From contig OY979723.1 of NCBI GenBank assembly GCA_963855995.1, positions 13,778,713 to 13,842,712 of the forward strand: 64,000 bases of DNA. Direction: 5' to 3'. This stretch comes from Muricea muricata. Taxonomy: Eukaryota > Cnidaria > Anthozoa > Malacalcyonacea > Plexauridae. Below are positions 51,301 to 62,185 of this stretch, piece by piece. The notes below the pieces were generated by a model. That model was not told the origin of the DNA. It saw nothing but the letters and a program-made list of their open reading frames with translations, and searched no databases. Position 1 is the stretch's first letter. The number at the start of each line of letters is the position of its first letter. The position numbers and the translations under genes are program-made.

Positions 51301-52986
51301 ATTGTTAGCACAAAAAAAAACTTAAAATCGTATGAGAATATTTTTTGCCAACAATTGTACCTCGCAAGGCATGAGACAGAGATGTGTTGTGATATGTGCA
51401 TGATAAACATCCGCTTAAATATAGTTTTAAACATCGTGTTTTGGCAAAAACTGTTTCTCTCAGTCTTGATATTTCGCGCTTCCAAGATACTTGTACCTGT
51501 CTTACTTTACTAACCTTTGTAACTACTGTTCCTCCGATGCAGCTTGGCTCCTTCATTTTTCCATAACCAAGTGTTACCGTTTCTTTCGCTTTGTGCCTGG
51601 TACGCAGATTGCCGTGTTCTTAATGCTAAATAGTAGTTTCTTACACCTTTGCCGCACAGTTCACTGTATATTGAATTGCCTCCTTCTATTACAGTAGTGA
51701 ACTGTCCATTCGTTTTCTTGCATTGTTTCATAGCTACTTCACCATTATGCTTCGTGGCATTCGTACACACACCTCCTTTTGTAAGAAACTCAAGACATTG
51801 AAGAGTCATAACGTTCATAAGATGAACTCTTGCTTTCCTCTTAAACCATATCCAACGCATATTGAGAGATGTGGAGGCAGAGGAGCAATTTCTTCCAACA
51901 ATTTCATTTTTTTTATTTTCTTGTACAGCAAGACATTGCTGGAATTTTGTATTCTCTAGTGTAAAGCTTTCCATTGGCACTATAGAAGATCGTTAAATTT
52001 TAGTTGTACGCATGATCCTAATATTTATTATTTAGTTTATAAAATTTATATGATAATGTTATTTGCATTAATAAGGTTTATGCAAATATGATACTTGGAT
52101 ACATAAAGTTAGCAATTATATTTTCAGGCCAAATGATAAACATTCAGTTCTCTATACCATGCGTATATGTTGCACTACTGTAAGATAGCACGGAATTACT
52201 TCCGCGACTGCAATGTGTACAAATATATATGTGTAGATTAAGTGACAATAATTGTGTTCCACAGGACAGATCAGTGAGATCGCTCTGTTAGAAATATCAT
52301 AGCAATATAGTTAGAGAGATCTCTTCCAGAATATTGCAGTGTGGTATGTCTATATTTGGTTCGAATAGATCATGTAGCTAAATTATAAATCCATGCGGGG
52401 GGGGGGGGGGGGGGCGCACCGTACCTGAGGTGGAGGCTGCTGATATATTTATTTAATGGCTATTTCGTTGAAGCCACTTCACGGTATTGATGCAATACTG
52501 TGAATTAGCATTCAATATGCTTTGTGTACATCATATTGGCTTGCATATTTTAATGTTCAAATTTTAGTATTGTAGACAATGGATATAACCCATTAGATAG
52601 TCCGCTACATATAGATAGTAGCAATTAGAATTCTGCTAGAAATATGAACATAACATTGGCTTTTGCGTACCTGACTCCGCAACAACCATTTCGTCCGCTG
52701 TACAATTGCCATCGGCTGTATGCGCCAGAAATGTGTTCTTGCCATCTTCACATTGACAGCGTTTGCATTCAACATCTTCACAGTTAGCTCCGTACTTTTC
52801 ACATTGTTCTTTGCTACATAGGTCATGTTCTTGGCATTCTCTGTTCCGAAATGTATCGTGTTCTCCTCGTAAGATATCAAAAGGCTCTGTTGCTTTATTA
52901 CCGCTAACATAAACAACCAGACTAGCTGTTAAACAATAGCAAACTAACACAGTTTTTATTGTGAAGAGCATTTTCATGTGTGCCAA
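48314..52986 (-). CDS. Gene 8: lectin receptor with DDYV/SYVTV tail
   Basis: Exons complement(join(48314..48761, 49021..49301, 49661..49777, 51015..51253, 51515..51979, 52671..52986)) give 621 residues. Residues 1-105: signal peptide and eight-cysteine module (CEKYGANCEDVECKRCQC). Residues 106-260: R-type lectin domain (LNMRWIWFKRKARVHLMNV). Residues 261-379: GCYRF...APIF and FNGSLLKLTVSC...HCLLLK. Residues 380-472: stalk with three PAKVGGTTI copies, one helix and RRQKR. The tail in one 448-nt exon has TYEEATV, YEYVDK, YDYATFDG, DDYVIPDTSYVTVLEP, DDYVVRDESYVTVID and DDYVVRDESYATVINH. From exon 4 to the stop it is almost the same as gene 7, while its exon 1 differs clearly. Both genes lack the 26- or 44-nt microexon of the others; the phase-2 junction enters the tail exon directly. 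Confidence 0.85.
49165..49245 (-). repeat. 27-bp minisatellite x3 in gene 8 stalk
   Basis: Three exact 27-bp copies encode PAKVGGTTI in the extracellular stalk, the same number and sequence as in gene 7. The threonines and prolines suit an O-glycosylated spacer. Confidence 0.9.
49422..49521. repeat. Hairpin with 38-bp arms in gene 8 intron 4
   Basis: AAAAAACATAATCC...AAAACATCTTGAAAAC faces GTTTTCAAGATGTTTT...GGATTATGTTTTTT. Gene 7 keeps only the right arm at the same place (about 40008-40060), so the left arm was either gained in gene 8 or lost in gene 7. Confidence 0.7.
50378..50487. mobile_element. 110-bp inverted repeat inside a gene 8-specific insertion
   Basis: CGTAAGCATAAGAAAGCGGAAC...GATGTGACATAAG faces CTTATGTCACAT...GTTCCGCTTGCTTATGCTTACG, with arms of about 38 bp. 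It sits in about 430 bp (50255-50700) of intron 3 that gene 7 lacks at the matching place (about 40772-40776). It is a small MITE or part of a larger inserted element. Confidence 0.7.
52397..52414. repeat. Poly-G run (18 G) in gene 8 intron 1
   Basis: An uninterrupted run of 18 G lies about 270 bp downstream, on the plus strand, of nothing else notable. It is one of several G runs in introns of genes 6 to 8. Confidence 0.9.
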
Positions 52987-54160
52987 AATTGATTATCCCA
53001 CCTTTCAGTAACGACAGTTCAGAGCTACTTTGATATATTGATATGTTTACTTTTACAATCTCAAACCAAGGTCATGTATAAGGCTCTTTCATGCCACCAT
53101 ACGTACCAGGAAACTCATGCATTTATGTCCGCTAAGCCTCCGGCACTGAATTATAATATCCAATATCAGGCGTGAACGTGGATGTTAATTACAATGTCAC
53201 AGGTGTGATAGTTCAGGTGTCCTAAGTATTTATTTGTATTTGTAAGTATTTTAATTATTTGCAAAACTATTTCGGATGGCTATAGTACAAGCTGTACATC
53301 GTCACGGTTATAAAAATCTAATTTCAGAACCATCCTCAGAGATATGAAAAACTAGATTCATATTAGTCTGACACTGCAGAGAGCAACGAAAAATTCGTTG
53401 CCTCGAGCGGGATTCGGTCGACTGGCTGGGATTTCATATACGAATGCGACATGCGCCGACAATTAAACCTCAAAGTGACCCTGCTATCCATCGCAAGCTG
53501 GATAACACATCTATTGTTGGGTTTTGAAGCCGGAAGTACGTCAGATTTTTAGACTTGCGGCCATGTTGCATGGCCCCACTTGAGCACGGAACGCTGTAAA
53601 TTTCTACTACAGGACGAAAAGCTTACGTTTTGAAACTAAAGTTTTACGTTTTAAGCCAAAAGCCTCCTAAAAATCAGTTTTCTAACAGAAACTACGTTGA
53701 TTTATTCCTTGAGTGGGGCCATTCAACATGGCTGCCGACCAAAAAATATGACGTGTTTCCGGCTTCAATTTTATTTGGGTTTTGTATAACGATGCACTAT
53801 CCATTAATCGTTGTACTATGACCAGAGACCGTTTGTTTTCTGGAGGACACAAATCATTGGATAAAAACGTGTAAAACTAAAGTTATTTGTGTCATGTAAG
53901 GTAGATGATGATGATCTATTAATGTGCAGCTCGAAAGTTTAATCGGGTATTTGCAAATTTCAAGCATTGTTTTCGGTTAAATATATACTAAATCAATTCA
54001 ATATTAGACCACGGTAATTTAAAATTTACCATGAAGAAATTAAACTAATGGAATTCAGTTGATATGACACAATTATAAGGATATCTCCTAACAACGTAGC
54101 AGCTCACTGTAACAGTAGGCATAGGATTTGTGTTCAAAAAACATTGTTGTAGCTGTAGTT
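52987..54160. other. Intergenic region between genes 8 and 9
   Basis: It holds the inverted-repeat element 53524-53768. Near 53395-53430 a GGGATTCGGTC-type sequence resembles a weak polymerase III B-box; it is too poor to call. Otherwise empty. Confidence 0.5.
53524..53768. mobile_element. 245-bp MITE with about 60-bp terminal inverted repeats
   Basis: TTGAAGCCGGAAGTACGTCA...GGCCATGTTGCATGGCCCCACT faces AGTGGGGCCATTCAACATGGC...TGACGTGTTTCCGGCTTCAA. It encodes no protein beyond a chance frame. It lies between genes 8 and 9. Confidence 0.8.
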
Positions 54161-57100
54161 TCATTGTTCAAGAACGTAGTAAACAGGTCCGGCTGAGTCT
54201 GGTCTGTCACAAGCTACCTATAAAATGAAAAGATGACGTTTTTAAAACATGTAGTAACTTTTGGACATGAAGGAAAAAGGTTGAAGAAGAATGGTTTATA
54301 ATCAGTCTCATCCTGCTTTTATTATCATAGTATGATGTGTGCTTTTATGGTAACATAGTAACTTGATCCAGGCTAAATTAGATCATAAAACAGCGTCTTA
54401 TTTCACGTACCTTGCATTGATCTGCTTTCTTTTCTGCATTTGGTTCTTCAAGACCATGAAACATAGCGTGACTAAGAGGTTTCGCAGGAGAACTATTGGA
54501 CTTCGGATGAACATTTTTACGTATCTTAGATTTCTCAGTGTCTTTTGCCCAGTCGTCCTTCAGTTCAGTCTGTCCATTCTGAGTACAGCTCGGCCTAAAA
54601 TCTGGTGCAGACGTCCTAGCTCTATCTCTGCTTGCAGCATGACAGTTCTTGAGAACAGCCTGAACACAGTCATCACTGGGTTTCCGGTTTTTTGTGTCCG
54701 TGTAGTCGTATTTTCCTTCAGATTGGGGCTGACTCGCTTTAAGAATATCCTCGGTGTCAATGTACTCATATCTGGCTGGTATTGCTACATATAATAGAGA
54801 CTCGTAATTATTCTCAGTTCGCAAAAGTAGGATGTATTTGTGGATTTTATATTCTTTTCTCTATAATGCAGGCTGCAATCTGATGCTTTACGAATTCTTC
54901 TACTTCAGGACTCAGGCAAAAAAGTTTATTCTGAAATATCAAAATCTTGTGTCACTGTTAAATCTATTTTAGAGGGATTTTACAAATCAAGCCTTGCTAG
55001 GAAATGGATGTGGGCGATTCTTTTAGTTAAACTATAAAGAAAGTCACGGTTTCTTGAAACTAGATTATGTTGAGATAATTTTGTAGTTGAAGACGACATT
55101 CGTGCTGTTCACACAAGAATTGTGTATTCCAGCACTATGAAAATAACGCAGTATATAAATAAAGATGAACTGTGATCTCTGTGGCATTATGCCACTGAAT
55201 TAATTTGCATTTCGTCCCGGCTTGTCCAAACCTGGTCACGCTTGTAGTCGCCTATGTGTTTGGTCCGTACCGTTCTGGTTTCCTGATGCTGTTGACGTCT
55301 GAGTTGGATCCTCATAAACTGGTTTGCAATTGTTTGAGTCTGCCGAATTTTCTGAAAAGTATTAAAATTTCCAAATGTTAGCTTACGTTAGGCTTGGTCA
55401 ATTCAATAATCAAGCGGTATTTGGTAGAACAAAGGAATAAAAAATCCCATATACTATTGGGGAACTACTGGCAGATTGCAAGTAAGCACAAGAGGCTGAA
55501 CAGGAAGATAGCCTTCTATAGTATTAGTTTCTTATGGAAACCTGTTTCCTATTGATGAAAAATCGACTCTTGAAAATACGTCTAGTAAAAATCCGGAGCA
55601 CGCAAAAAAGGAATAATCCCCTCCCGCAATACATTACAGGCATAACGTCTACACCACCTATTAACTGATATAAGACACATAAAATATAGCTATATAGCAA
55701 AGTAAATTAGATCTGTAGTAGTCTTAATTCTGCATGACCTATTAGGCCAGCCCCTACTTGAAACACTGATATTTAAAGAGGGGTTACAGTCCGTTCTGCG
55801 CATCGGTTCTGCTCATAACAAAGGTGGCCAGCAAATATAAACATTGTCCAAATTTCACATTTTTCGAACTCTTTTTGAATTGAAACTCTGGTTTACATTC
55901 ATGTATAAGCATAGCAAACCAGAAAAGTGTCAGATATTCATTTAGTAAGTCATATTTTACGAATATAGAATTTCAAAATGTAAACAAAGCGTTTGTTTAC
56001 ATTACGGACTGTAACCCCTCTTTAATGTCTATTTAATGTAAATTTGTAGTCATATAATCACCTTGGTATTTCGATGATATTGTCGCTCTGTAAAAAAAGA
56101 AGAATATTCTTCAGTCATTCTCGAAGTAGAACGTTAATATACTTTTGGATATACTCGGTACAGTTTTTACTGCAGAACGTTTTTGTACTGATTGCACGTC
56201 ACTAATTTATACTTTTATCTTAAAAACCAGAACGTTGACGCGATAACGGAAACACAGAAACGATTTCCTAATGTGCATCACACATCTTGCAGGTTATAGC
56301 TACAATGAGAAACTTATGTAGCATTTCATGGTGGGATCTCAAGGACTTCAATCAATATAATTTTCAAATATATATGGTATCACAATTACTGTTGATGCAA
56401 AATCACAATATATTATACCTTTTCAGTTTTCGGCGCCACGCAATGTACACCAAAGTTACGATAATGATGGTCAGGAGTGCGAGTGACGCGATCACTACTG
56501 TTACTGTTGCTGTTGACGAGGTCGTTTTTGATGCAATTGCAATTTTCTATGGTGACATTGATAGAAATTGCACTAAATGCCGGTTCAAAATTGGTCAGCA
56601 ATGTTTGGATGATGTTGGTCGGAAGATTATTATGCTAATACACATGTAGGATAAAAATGCAATAATCTCTCAGCATGAGCATTGAATGAGGAGGTGGGAC
56701 GAGTTGTGAACATCACGGACGTAAAAGATTAAACGTCTTGGCAAAGAATGGAGAATATGTACTTGATTTAATTTTCATTCAGACCATATCAAGAGAGTCG
56801 ACAACGACGACCTTTAGGCCCAATCAGTTAATGTTTCTTGTATATGCATAGATATTAGAAAGGGGAATGGATTGGCAACGCTATTCAGTATTATACACGA
56901 TCTTCGGTTCAGTTATTTTGAATAAACCGGAAACAAACATTGCACAACTCACTATGGTAATTATGCGCATAAACGAAATTGAGTTCACGAGCATAATTAC
57001 CATACAAGTTGGGCAATGTTCGCTTCCGGTGTGCTCAACTGAAGATAAAATATAGATAACAAAAGAGTTGCCAATCCATCCCTTTTTCTAATATCTATGG

Positions 57101-60100
57101 TATATGCGATATTGCGATGCTAAACATCCTTCACATTTTTGTACATCTTATCCATTAACTCACCTCTGTTTTGAACTTCAAAAGCAGGCAGTGATTTTCT
57201 ATTTGCATATCTATGTTGTTACTGCAGGTAATGGCCAGCCTCAGAAGTGAACCATTGAAGATCTTCAGTGCTTTTTGTTGGACCTCGAGAATTTTAAAAG
57301 CAGTCAATCAAGTTTCATTGTAACGTGAGTGTGAGTTTTTTGTCATTTATTATAAACTTATTTGATAAAAACATTTTTGATGAATTTGATTCTTGTATAC
57401 ACAGATTATAAATCTGTATGCAATGAATTATTAAAATGTTTTCACTCTTGTAACAGGTACATTTTGTTGGTTTCAGTGCCAGTATTAATATACAAATCGC
57501 CTGCAATATGAAAGCTCGCCTTATAAATGTTTGCGTCTTACCTTCAACGTTTTGATATCATGTGACTTATACTCAATGGCAAGCAATTGCTGACTAATAT
57601 TACTCGAGACCATTTTCCACTTCGTAGCACCATACAAAATAGTTGACTCGGACCATTTAATGCGACATTTAGTGTTGTCAGAGAAAATTGGAGCAAAAAA
57701 ATGATGAGAACAATTGTTTTTACGATACGTAACTTCATCCAGATAAAGCATAAAGGTTTTGTTTTCAAAACGATAGCAACCTAGGTAAAGAATATGTAGA
57801 TTATCTGAGTATGTTGTCATGACCATAAAGACACGCTCATATTAAGGATATATTGATGACACAAAAGACGACCCGGGTCAAACAAACATAACTGGGCGGT
57901 TAATTGCATTATGTATACAGTATATGACATAAATTACCAGGACAACCTATCGAGATATCTATCGGACTCGTTCATTTTTAACGACGCTTTACAACAAGAA
58001 TCTATTGACTTTTATCGAATCTATCGAAGATTTAATGTCTAGATTCATCGAGATTTCTTCACAAGTTTCCTCAACAACATGCGCTATTAGAGTAAAGTTC
58101 AATTAATGACTTTGGTAAGTCATAGAAAATCGACACAAAACAATCTACAGGTTCCAAGTTCACCGTTGGTAAATGACTTCAATACTGACCTCTATAACTG
58201 CTGATTCTTCGATGCAAGTGCATTTCATTTTCATTTATCCATTCATGCTTGCTCTCTCGTCGTTGGCTTTCCGCCCGATACCGCGGTACCTGACTTGTTT
58301 GCTTTTTTAGACGCAGCAAATAAGGCCTTGTATTCCTGCATAAACGACTGTAGATGGTTTTGCTTTGATGTTGTATTATATACTGTCCAACAGTTTCATT
58401 GCATTGTTTCATGGCTACCTGACCAGTTTCATAGTGATCAGGTGATGTGCACACCGGTTCCCTTTCAAGAAATTCGAGACATTGAAGGGTCCTAACGTTC
58501 ATAAGATGGACATTTCCTGTCCTGTTCACCCATATCCAACGCATATTGAGAGATGAGGAGCAATTTCTTCCAACAAGAGTGTTATTTTGTCTTCTTAAAA
58601 TAGCTAGGCACCTTCTGTGTATCCTATTCTCCAACTGAAAACTTTCGTTTGGTACTAAAGAAAGTGGAACATGAACTCAGCTTCTGATTAAACTTTAATT
58701 CTGCTAGGAAAGCAGCAATGCGAGAGTCTACAAATGCTTTCGATATGCCAGGCTATTTGCCTTAAAGCTGATGTCTATTATAAGATTCCAAGTGATAAAT
58801 ATCCGTAATGCTTTGCACGTTTAATGTTTGAATTGAATGTCATCTTTCAAAGCCTTTCATGGAGAGAAACGGTATTAACCCGTTGGCGCTTTAGTAATGT
58901 TTTTAAGTTAAACTTTTTTGGAAATAAATGACATTTGTATAAATGATTTAGTTTTGAACACAACAATGTCAACACAGTCGTAGGGCGTTAATGCATAGAT
59001 TACAAATATGAGGTTGATAAACATATTATTTAAGATGCAGGCGGTAGAAACTTCCGAAAGTAATAACGATATCAGATTAAAATTTCGATTTTTTTCGAAC
59101 TACTTGAGAGAGTTTCCCGGCGCCTCCCTGCCCACATTAACAGTCTTAATGAGAACGCACATGGTTTCATGCGATATTCCAAAAGAATTTTTATGTGATC
59201 TCCTTGAATACTTGCCAAAGACAGATATTGGATGCATGAAATGTAATATATAGTCTCAACTGTCTTCAAATGCAGTAATTTAAATGGTGCATGGTAAATC
59301 TGTCACCTTTGGCTGAGTCATTTAGTTGTGTAGATTATCTAGCTAGGACTGCATGGTCCTGCGGATTATTTTCTAGTTAGTTCTTTTAATGCACATTCTT
59401 GGTCGCTGGGGAACTGTAGATACATGCAAGTAGTTCTTGCTGTGCCCCTCAAGATAATAGGAAATGTCTTTCTCCAGACTATCAAGAGCTCAAGAACATT
59501 TTTCCTATGATTTCGAAACCTCAACAGCCATTCAACCCACACGTGTGAAAGCTGTACAGTGCTCGGCTATAATTTTGCTTGGTACAAATTCTTATCAGTA
59601 TATTGTACTTTTCACCTCTGTTGTACATTTTTTGACTCCTTATATCGAAAAGATCTGGAGTAATACAGTTTTGATACACCTTTCTCTTTCAAACTCTCCA
59701 AATATGCATGATATTGTTCCAGTATATTAGTATTTTAAATACAAGTATTTAATATACTGTACAAGAACGTTGATTGGTCAGGCTTTTTCCTCTTTGTAAG
59801 CACCCACACATGATTGGCCAGACATTAAACACGGGAGTAAGTCTTTTCCGCTTCCAAGATAGCTTAATGGTCTGCTATATTAAATGATTTAATATGTTAG
59901 GTCGTGTGGTACTCTAAGACTATATATTAACTGATATTCTGTATATCTTGAGGTTCTCCTTGTTAACTGGTATAGTTTTAAATTCATCCCCATATTTATT
60001 ATTATTATTATTATTATTAACTATATTTATCCAGGATACCCACGTCACCGAAGTGATTTTCATTGGGGTCCTGCACATCTATCTTACATATAATTCAGAT

Positions 60101-60667
60101 TTTATGCATGTATTATTTATATCATTAATTTTAACAATAATTATCTAAACATGAGTTCAGAGAATGCACATATGTTATACTTTACAATACATTGAATACA
60201 ACATAATACAATACAACACAATAGAACACGGTACAAGACAAAATAAAGGTGTCCTGCTAGTTAATGCGACTAACCCTGGAACCGCAAAGTGTTACTGTGT
60301 TATTGGCTACAGGTGATCATATGTGGTTCTACCTTAAAATGTGTAATATCAGATTTTGGATCTTACCTGACTCTGGAATTACCATTTTATCTTCGGTACA
60401 ATTACCTGGGTGCACTAAAAACGTGTTCTTCTCATTTTCACACTGACAACGTTCGCACTTATCATCAGCACAATTAGCCCCGTACTTCTCACATTGTTCC
60501 TTTGAACAATTCTTTGATTTTTGGCATTCTAGGTTCCTAAATGTGTCGTGTTTATCTCGTATGATTTCAAAAGTCTTGACGACTTTATGCCCGCTGAGAC
60601 AACAGACCACACTACATAGACAGTAAAAAAGGAGACCAATTTTTGCTGTGAATAACGCCATTCTCAT
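54161..60667 (-). CDS. Gene 9: lectin receptor, array end, tail with lost tyrosines
   Basis: Exons complement(join(54161..54217, 54411..54784, 55271..55351, 56062..56087, 56419..56546, 57164..57283, 57542..57780, 58190..58654, 60367..60667)) give 596 residues. Residues 1-100: signal peptide and eight-cysteine module (CEKYGANCADDKCERCQC). Residues 101-255: R-type lectin domain (LNMRWIWVNRTGNVHLMNV). Residues 256-375: GCYRF...APIF and FNGSLLRLAITC...HCLLLK. Residues 376-417: very short stalk, helix (ASLALLTIIIVTLVYIAW) and RRKLKR. The tail has the nine-exon layout of gene 6: VYEDPTQ, YEYID, GKYDYTDTK, then ELKDDWAKDTEKSKI and MFHGLEEP, and a 57-nt last exon ending GPVYYVLEQ. Against gene 6, ELKYDYAKNTE has become ELKDDWAKDTE and YHTLEEP has become FHGLEEP, so three tyrosines are gone. 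It is the gene nearest Maf and is transcribed away from it. Confidence 0.85.
55777..56021. mobile_element. TTAA-flanked MITE (245 bp)
   Basis: Terminal inverted repeats AGAGGGGTTACAGTCCGT and ACGGACTGTAACCCCTCT are each bordered by TTAA (55773-55776 and 56022-56025). TTAA duplications are typical of piggyBac-type transposons, though TA-inserting elements can look similar. It lies in intron 6 of gene 9, and a diverged copy in reverse orientation lies at 23826-24045. Confidence 0.75.
56847..57099. mobile_element. 253-bp MITE with nested palindromes
   Basis: CATAGATATTAGAAAGGGG...TGGATTGGCAAC faces GTTGCCAATCCA...TTTCTAATATCTATG. Inside, ACCGGAAACAAACATTGC...ATGGTAATTATGC faces GCATAATTACCAT...GCAATGTTCGCTTCCGGT. 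It occupies much of intron 4 of gene 9. Confidence 0.8.
58655..60366. other. Gene 9 intron 1
   Basis: This 1.7-kb intron holds no convincing gene. An ATT trinucleotide run lies at about 59996-60018, and ATACAATACAAC-type repeats at about 60186-60235. Open frames of 60-90 codons here show no family resemblance. Confidence 0.6.
59996..60018. repeat. (ATT)n microsatellite
   Basis: About seven ATT repeats lie in intron 1 of gene 9. Confidence 0.9.
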
Positions 60668-61932
60668 GTATACGATCCAAAACCTTGTCTGATTCTGGAC
60701 CGATTTTTTCTTCCTGTTAAAATCTTGCTCCTGCAGTGTTGGTCATACGGCTTTCTTTCCTCTAAGAATGATCAAGAGCTTTTCTTTCAGAAAAAAACTT
60801 GCATAATTACGTCACTGAGGAATCTCTTTATAAAATTATCATACCCCATAAAGTCATATATAATCGATATTTTTGTTTCTATTCCAAGAGCGTTACGTCA
60901 TTCTTGAAACTGAAGAGTAATTTTACAAAAATAAATCAATTAGGCAGACTGGTTTTATTGTTTCATGAAATTTTTTTCTTCGTGACAAGGGACGATGTTG
61001 GCATGAGTTAAGATATAGCTAAGCCTCGGTAGGCAATAGCCACCATGCACTATTAATATCAAATGAGCTCATAATTTTCATGGTAACAGTTGGGCAGCTG
61101 ACCAAGTAATCATAAGCGTTTATTTTTATGTCTACTCGGTAAAGTCTACTGCATATAATTATATGGATACAAAATTAAAGCAAATTTAAGCACTTCGACT
61201 TCCAATTCATGCTGTGCTCATGTGGAATGAATTCAAATGCATATATTTAATTCATTTGAAAATGTAAATAGAATTGAACCGGTTGTTAGTTTTAGCTCCG
61301 TCGCTAAGGAAACACAAGATCTATTAAAATACAGATCACTTCATTCCTCTTCAATGTTTACACGACCAGTTAACCAAAAATAATAGACACCGTCATGTGT
61401 TTATACTCTGGTACGTGCGCTGTGTTGGATTGCGTCATTCATATACATGCATCCAAAAGAGTATATCAATTTGCCATTGATGCTTATCATTCGGTTTCCG
61501 CACAAGCGCATAGACATAGTTTGGATTACACAGCACTAATACTAGTAATAGTATTTTCATATTATTTTGGACCTTCTTAACTCCCACTCTTTTATGTCCA
61601 CCCTATATTTTTACTGGTATGTTATATATAAGGTTTCCAATGCGGTACAAGCTATCATATTTCATACTACCTGTCACAATAAATGATGACAAAATAAAAA
61701 GATAAATTAGTCCGCGCAAGAAATTTACTCATTTGTGCTTCCACTGCAAAATTCATCAAGAGTACATTCATGTACAATTATGTGAAAATTATATCATTCA
61801 CTTACGACGTGATTTCGCTAGTGCGCTAGCATACTTTATAAGGAAGAAAAATTAACATCATTATATAATGCCACATTTAATTCTAGGTACATAATACCGC
61901 AGGATATTAATCGGGGAAGTTTTTTCCCAATC

Positions 61933-61942
61933 GGGAATTCCC
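61933..61942. promoter_or_regulatory. Candidate NF-kB/Rel site GGGAATTCCC (distal)
   Basis: A perfect palindromic match to the Rel-family consensus GGGRNNYYCC, 929 bp upstream of the Maf start codon. The neighbourhood (TCGGGGAAG, TTTTTTCCC) is itself hairpin-rich, so it could also be part of a repeat. Confidence 0.35.
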
Positions 61943-62175
61943 CTTTTACTGCTCGGAGTTTCCCTTTCTTCTGAATCACGTTTCTTCTAAGAAGGCGGAA
62001 TATTTATGGCTCTTAGATCATCTTTTGGACAGAACCGTACCTATCATGAATGTAAAAGTGTTTATAAGTAATAACTTTTTCATTTATGACCAATTTATTT
62101 CCAGTAAAATGTTAAATTGTACCATTTTTTACGTATTGTAATTTTATCCGTAAGCGGAGAAGGCGTTTCTCATCG

Positions 62176-62185
62176 GGGAATTCCC
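62176..62185. promoter_or_regulatory. Candidate NF-kB/Rel site GGGAATTCCC (proximal)
   Basis: A second perfect copy, 686 bp upstream of the Maf start, preceded by ATCGG as at the first site (ATCGGGAATT and ATCGGGGAATT). Two copies within 250 bp are unlikely by chance, but they may be the ends of a small element. Confidence 0.35.

Noticed and set aside
53395-53430. Second tRNA-like B-box near GGGATTCGGTC
   Set aside because: The match is weak and no T-arm pairs well.
53630-53821. Plus-strand 63-codon frame
   Set aside because: It overlaps the 53524-53768 inverted-repeat element.
54363-54794. Plus-strand 143-codon frame
   Set aside because: Antisense to the gene 9 tail exon, whose splice sites and tail motifs match gene 6.
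1-60667. Ig-like or C-type lectin receptor array
   Set aside because: No Ig cysteine-tryptophan pattern and no C-type lectin WND/EPN motifs were seen; the lectin exon fits an R-type trefoil.
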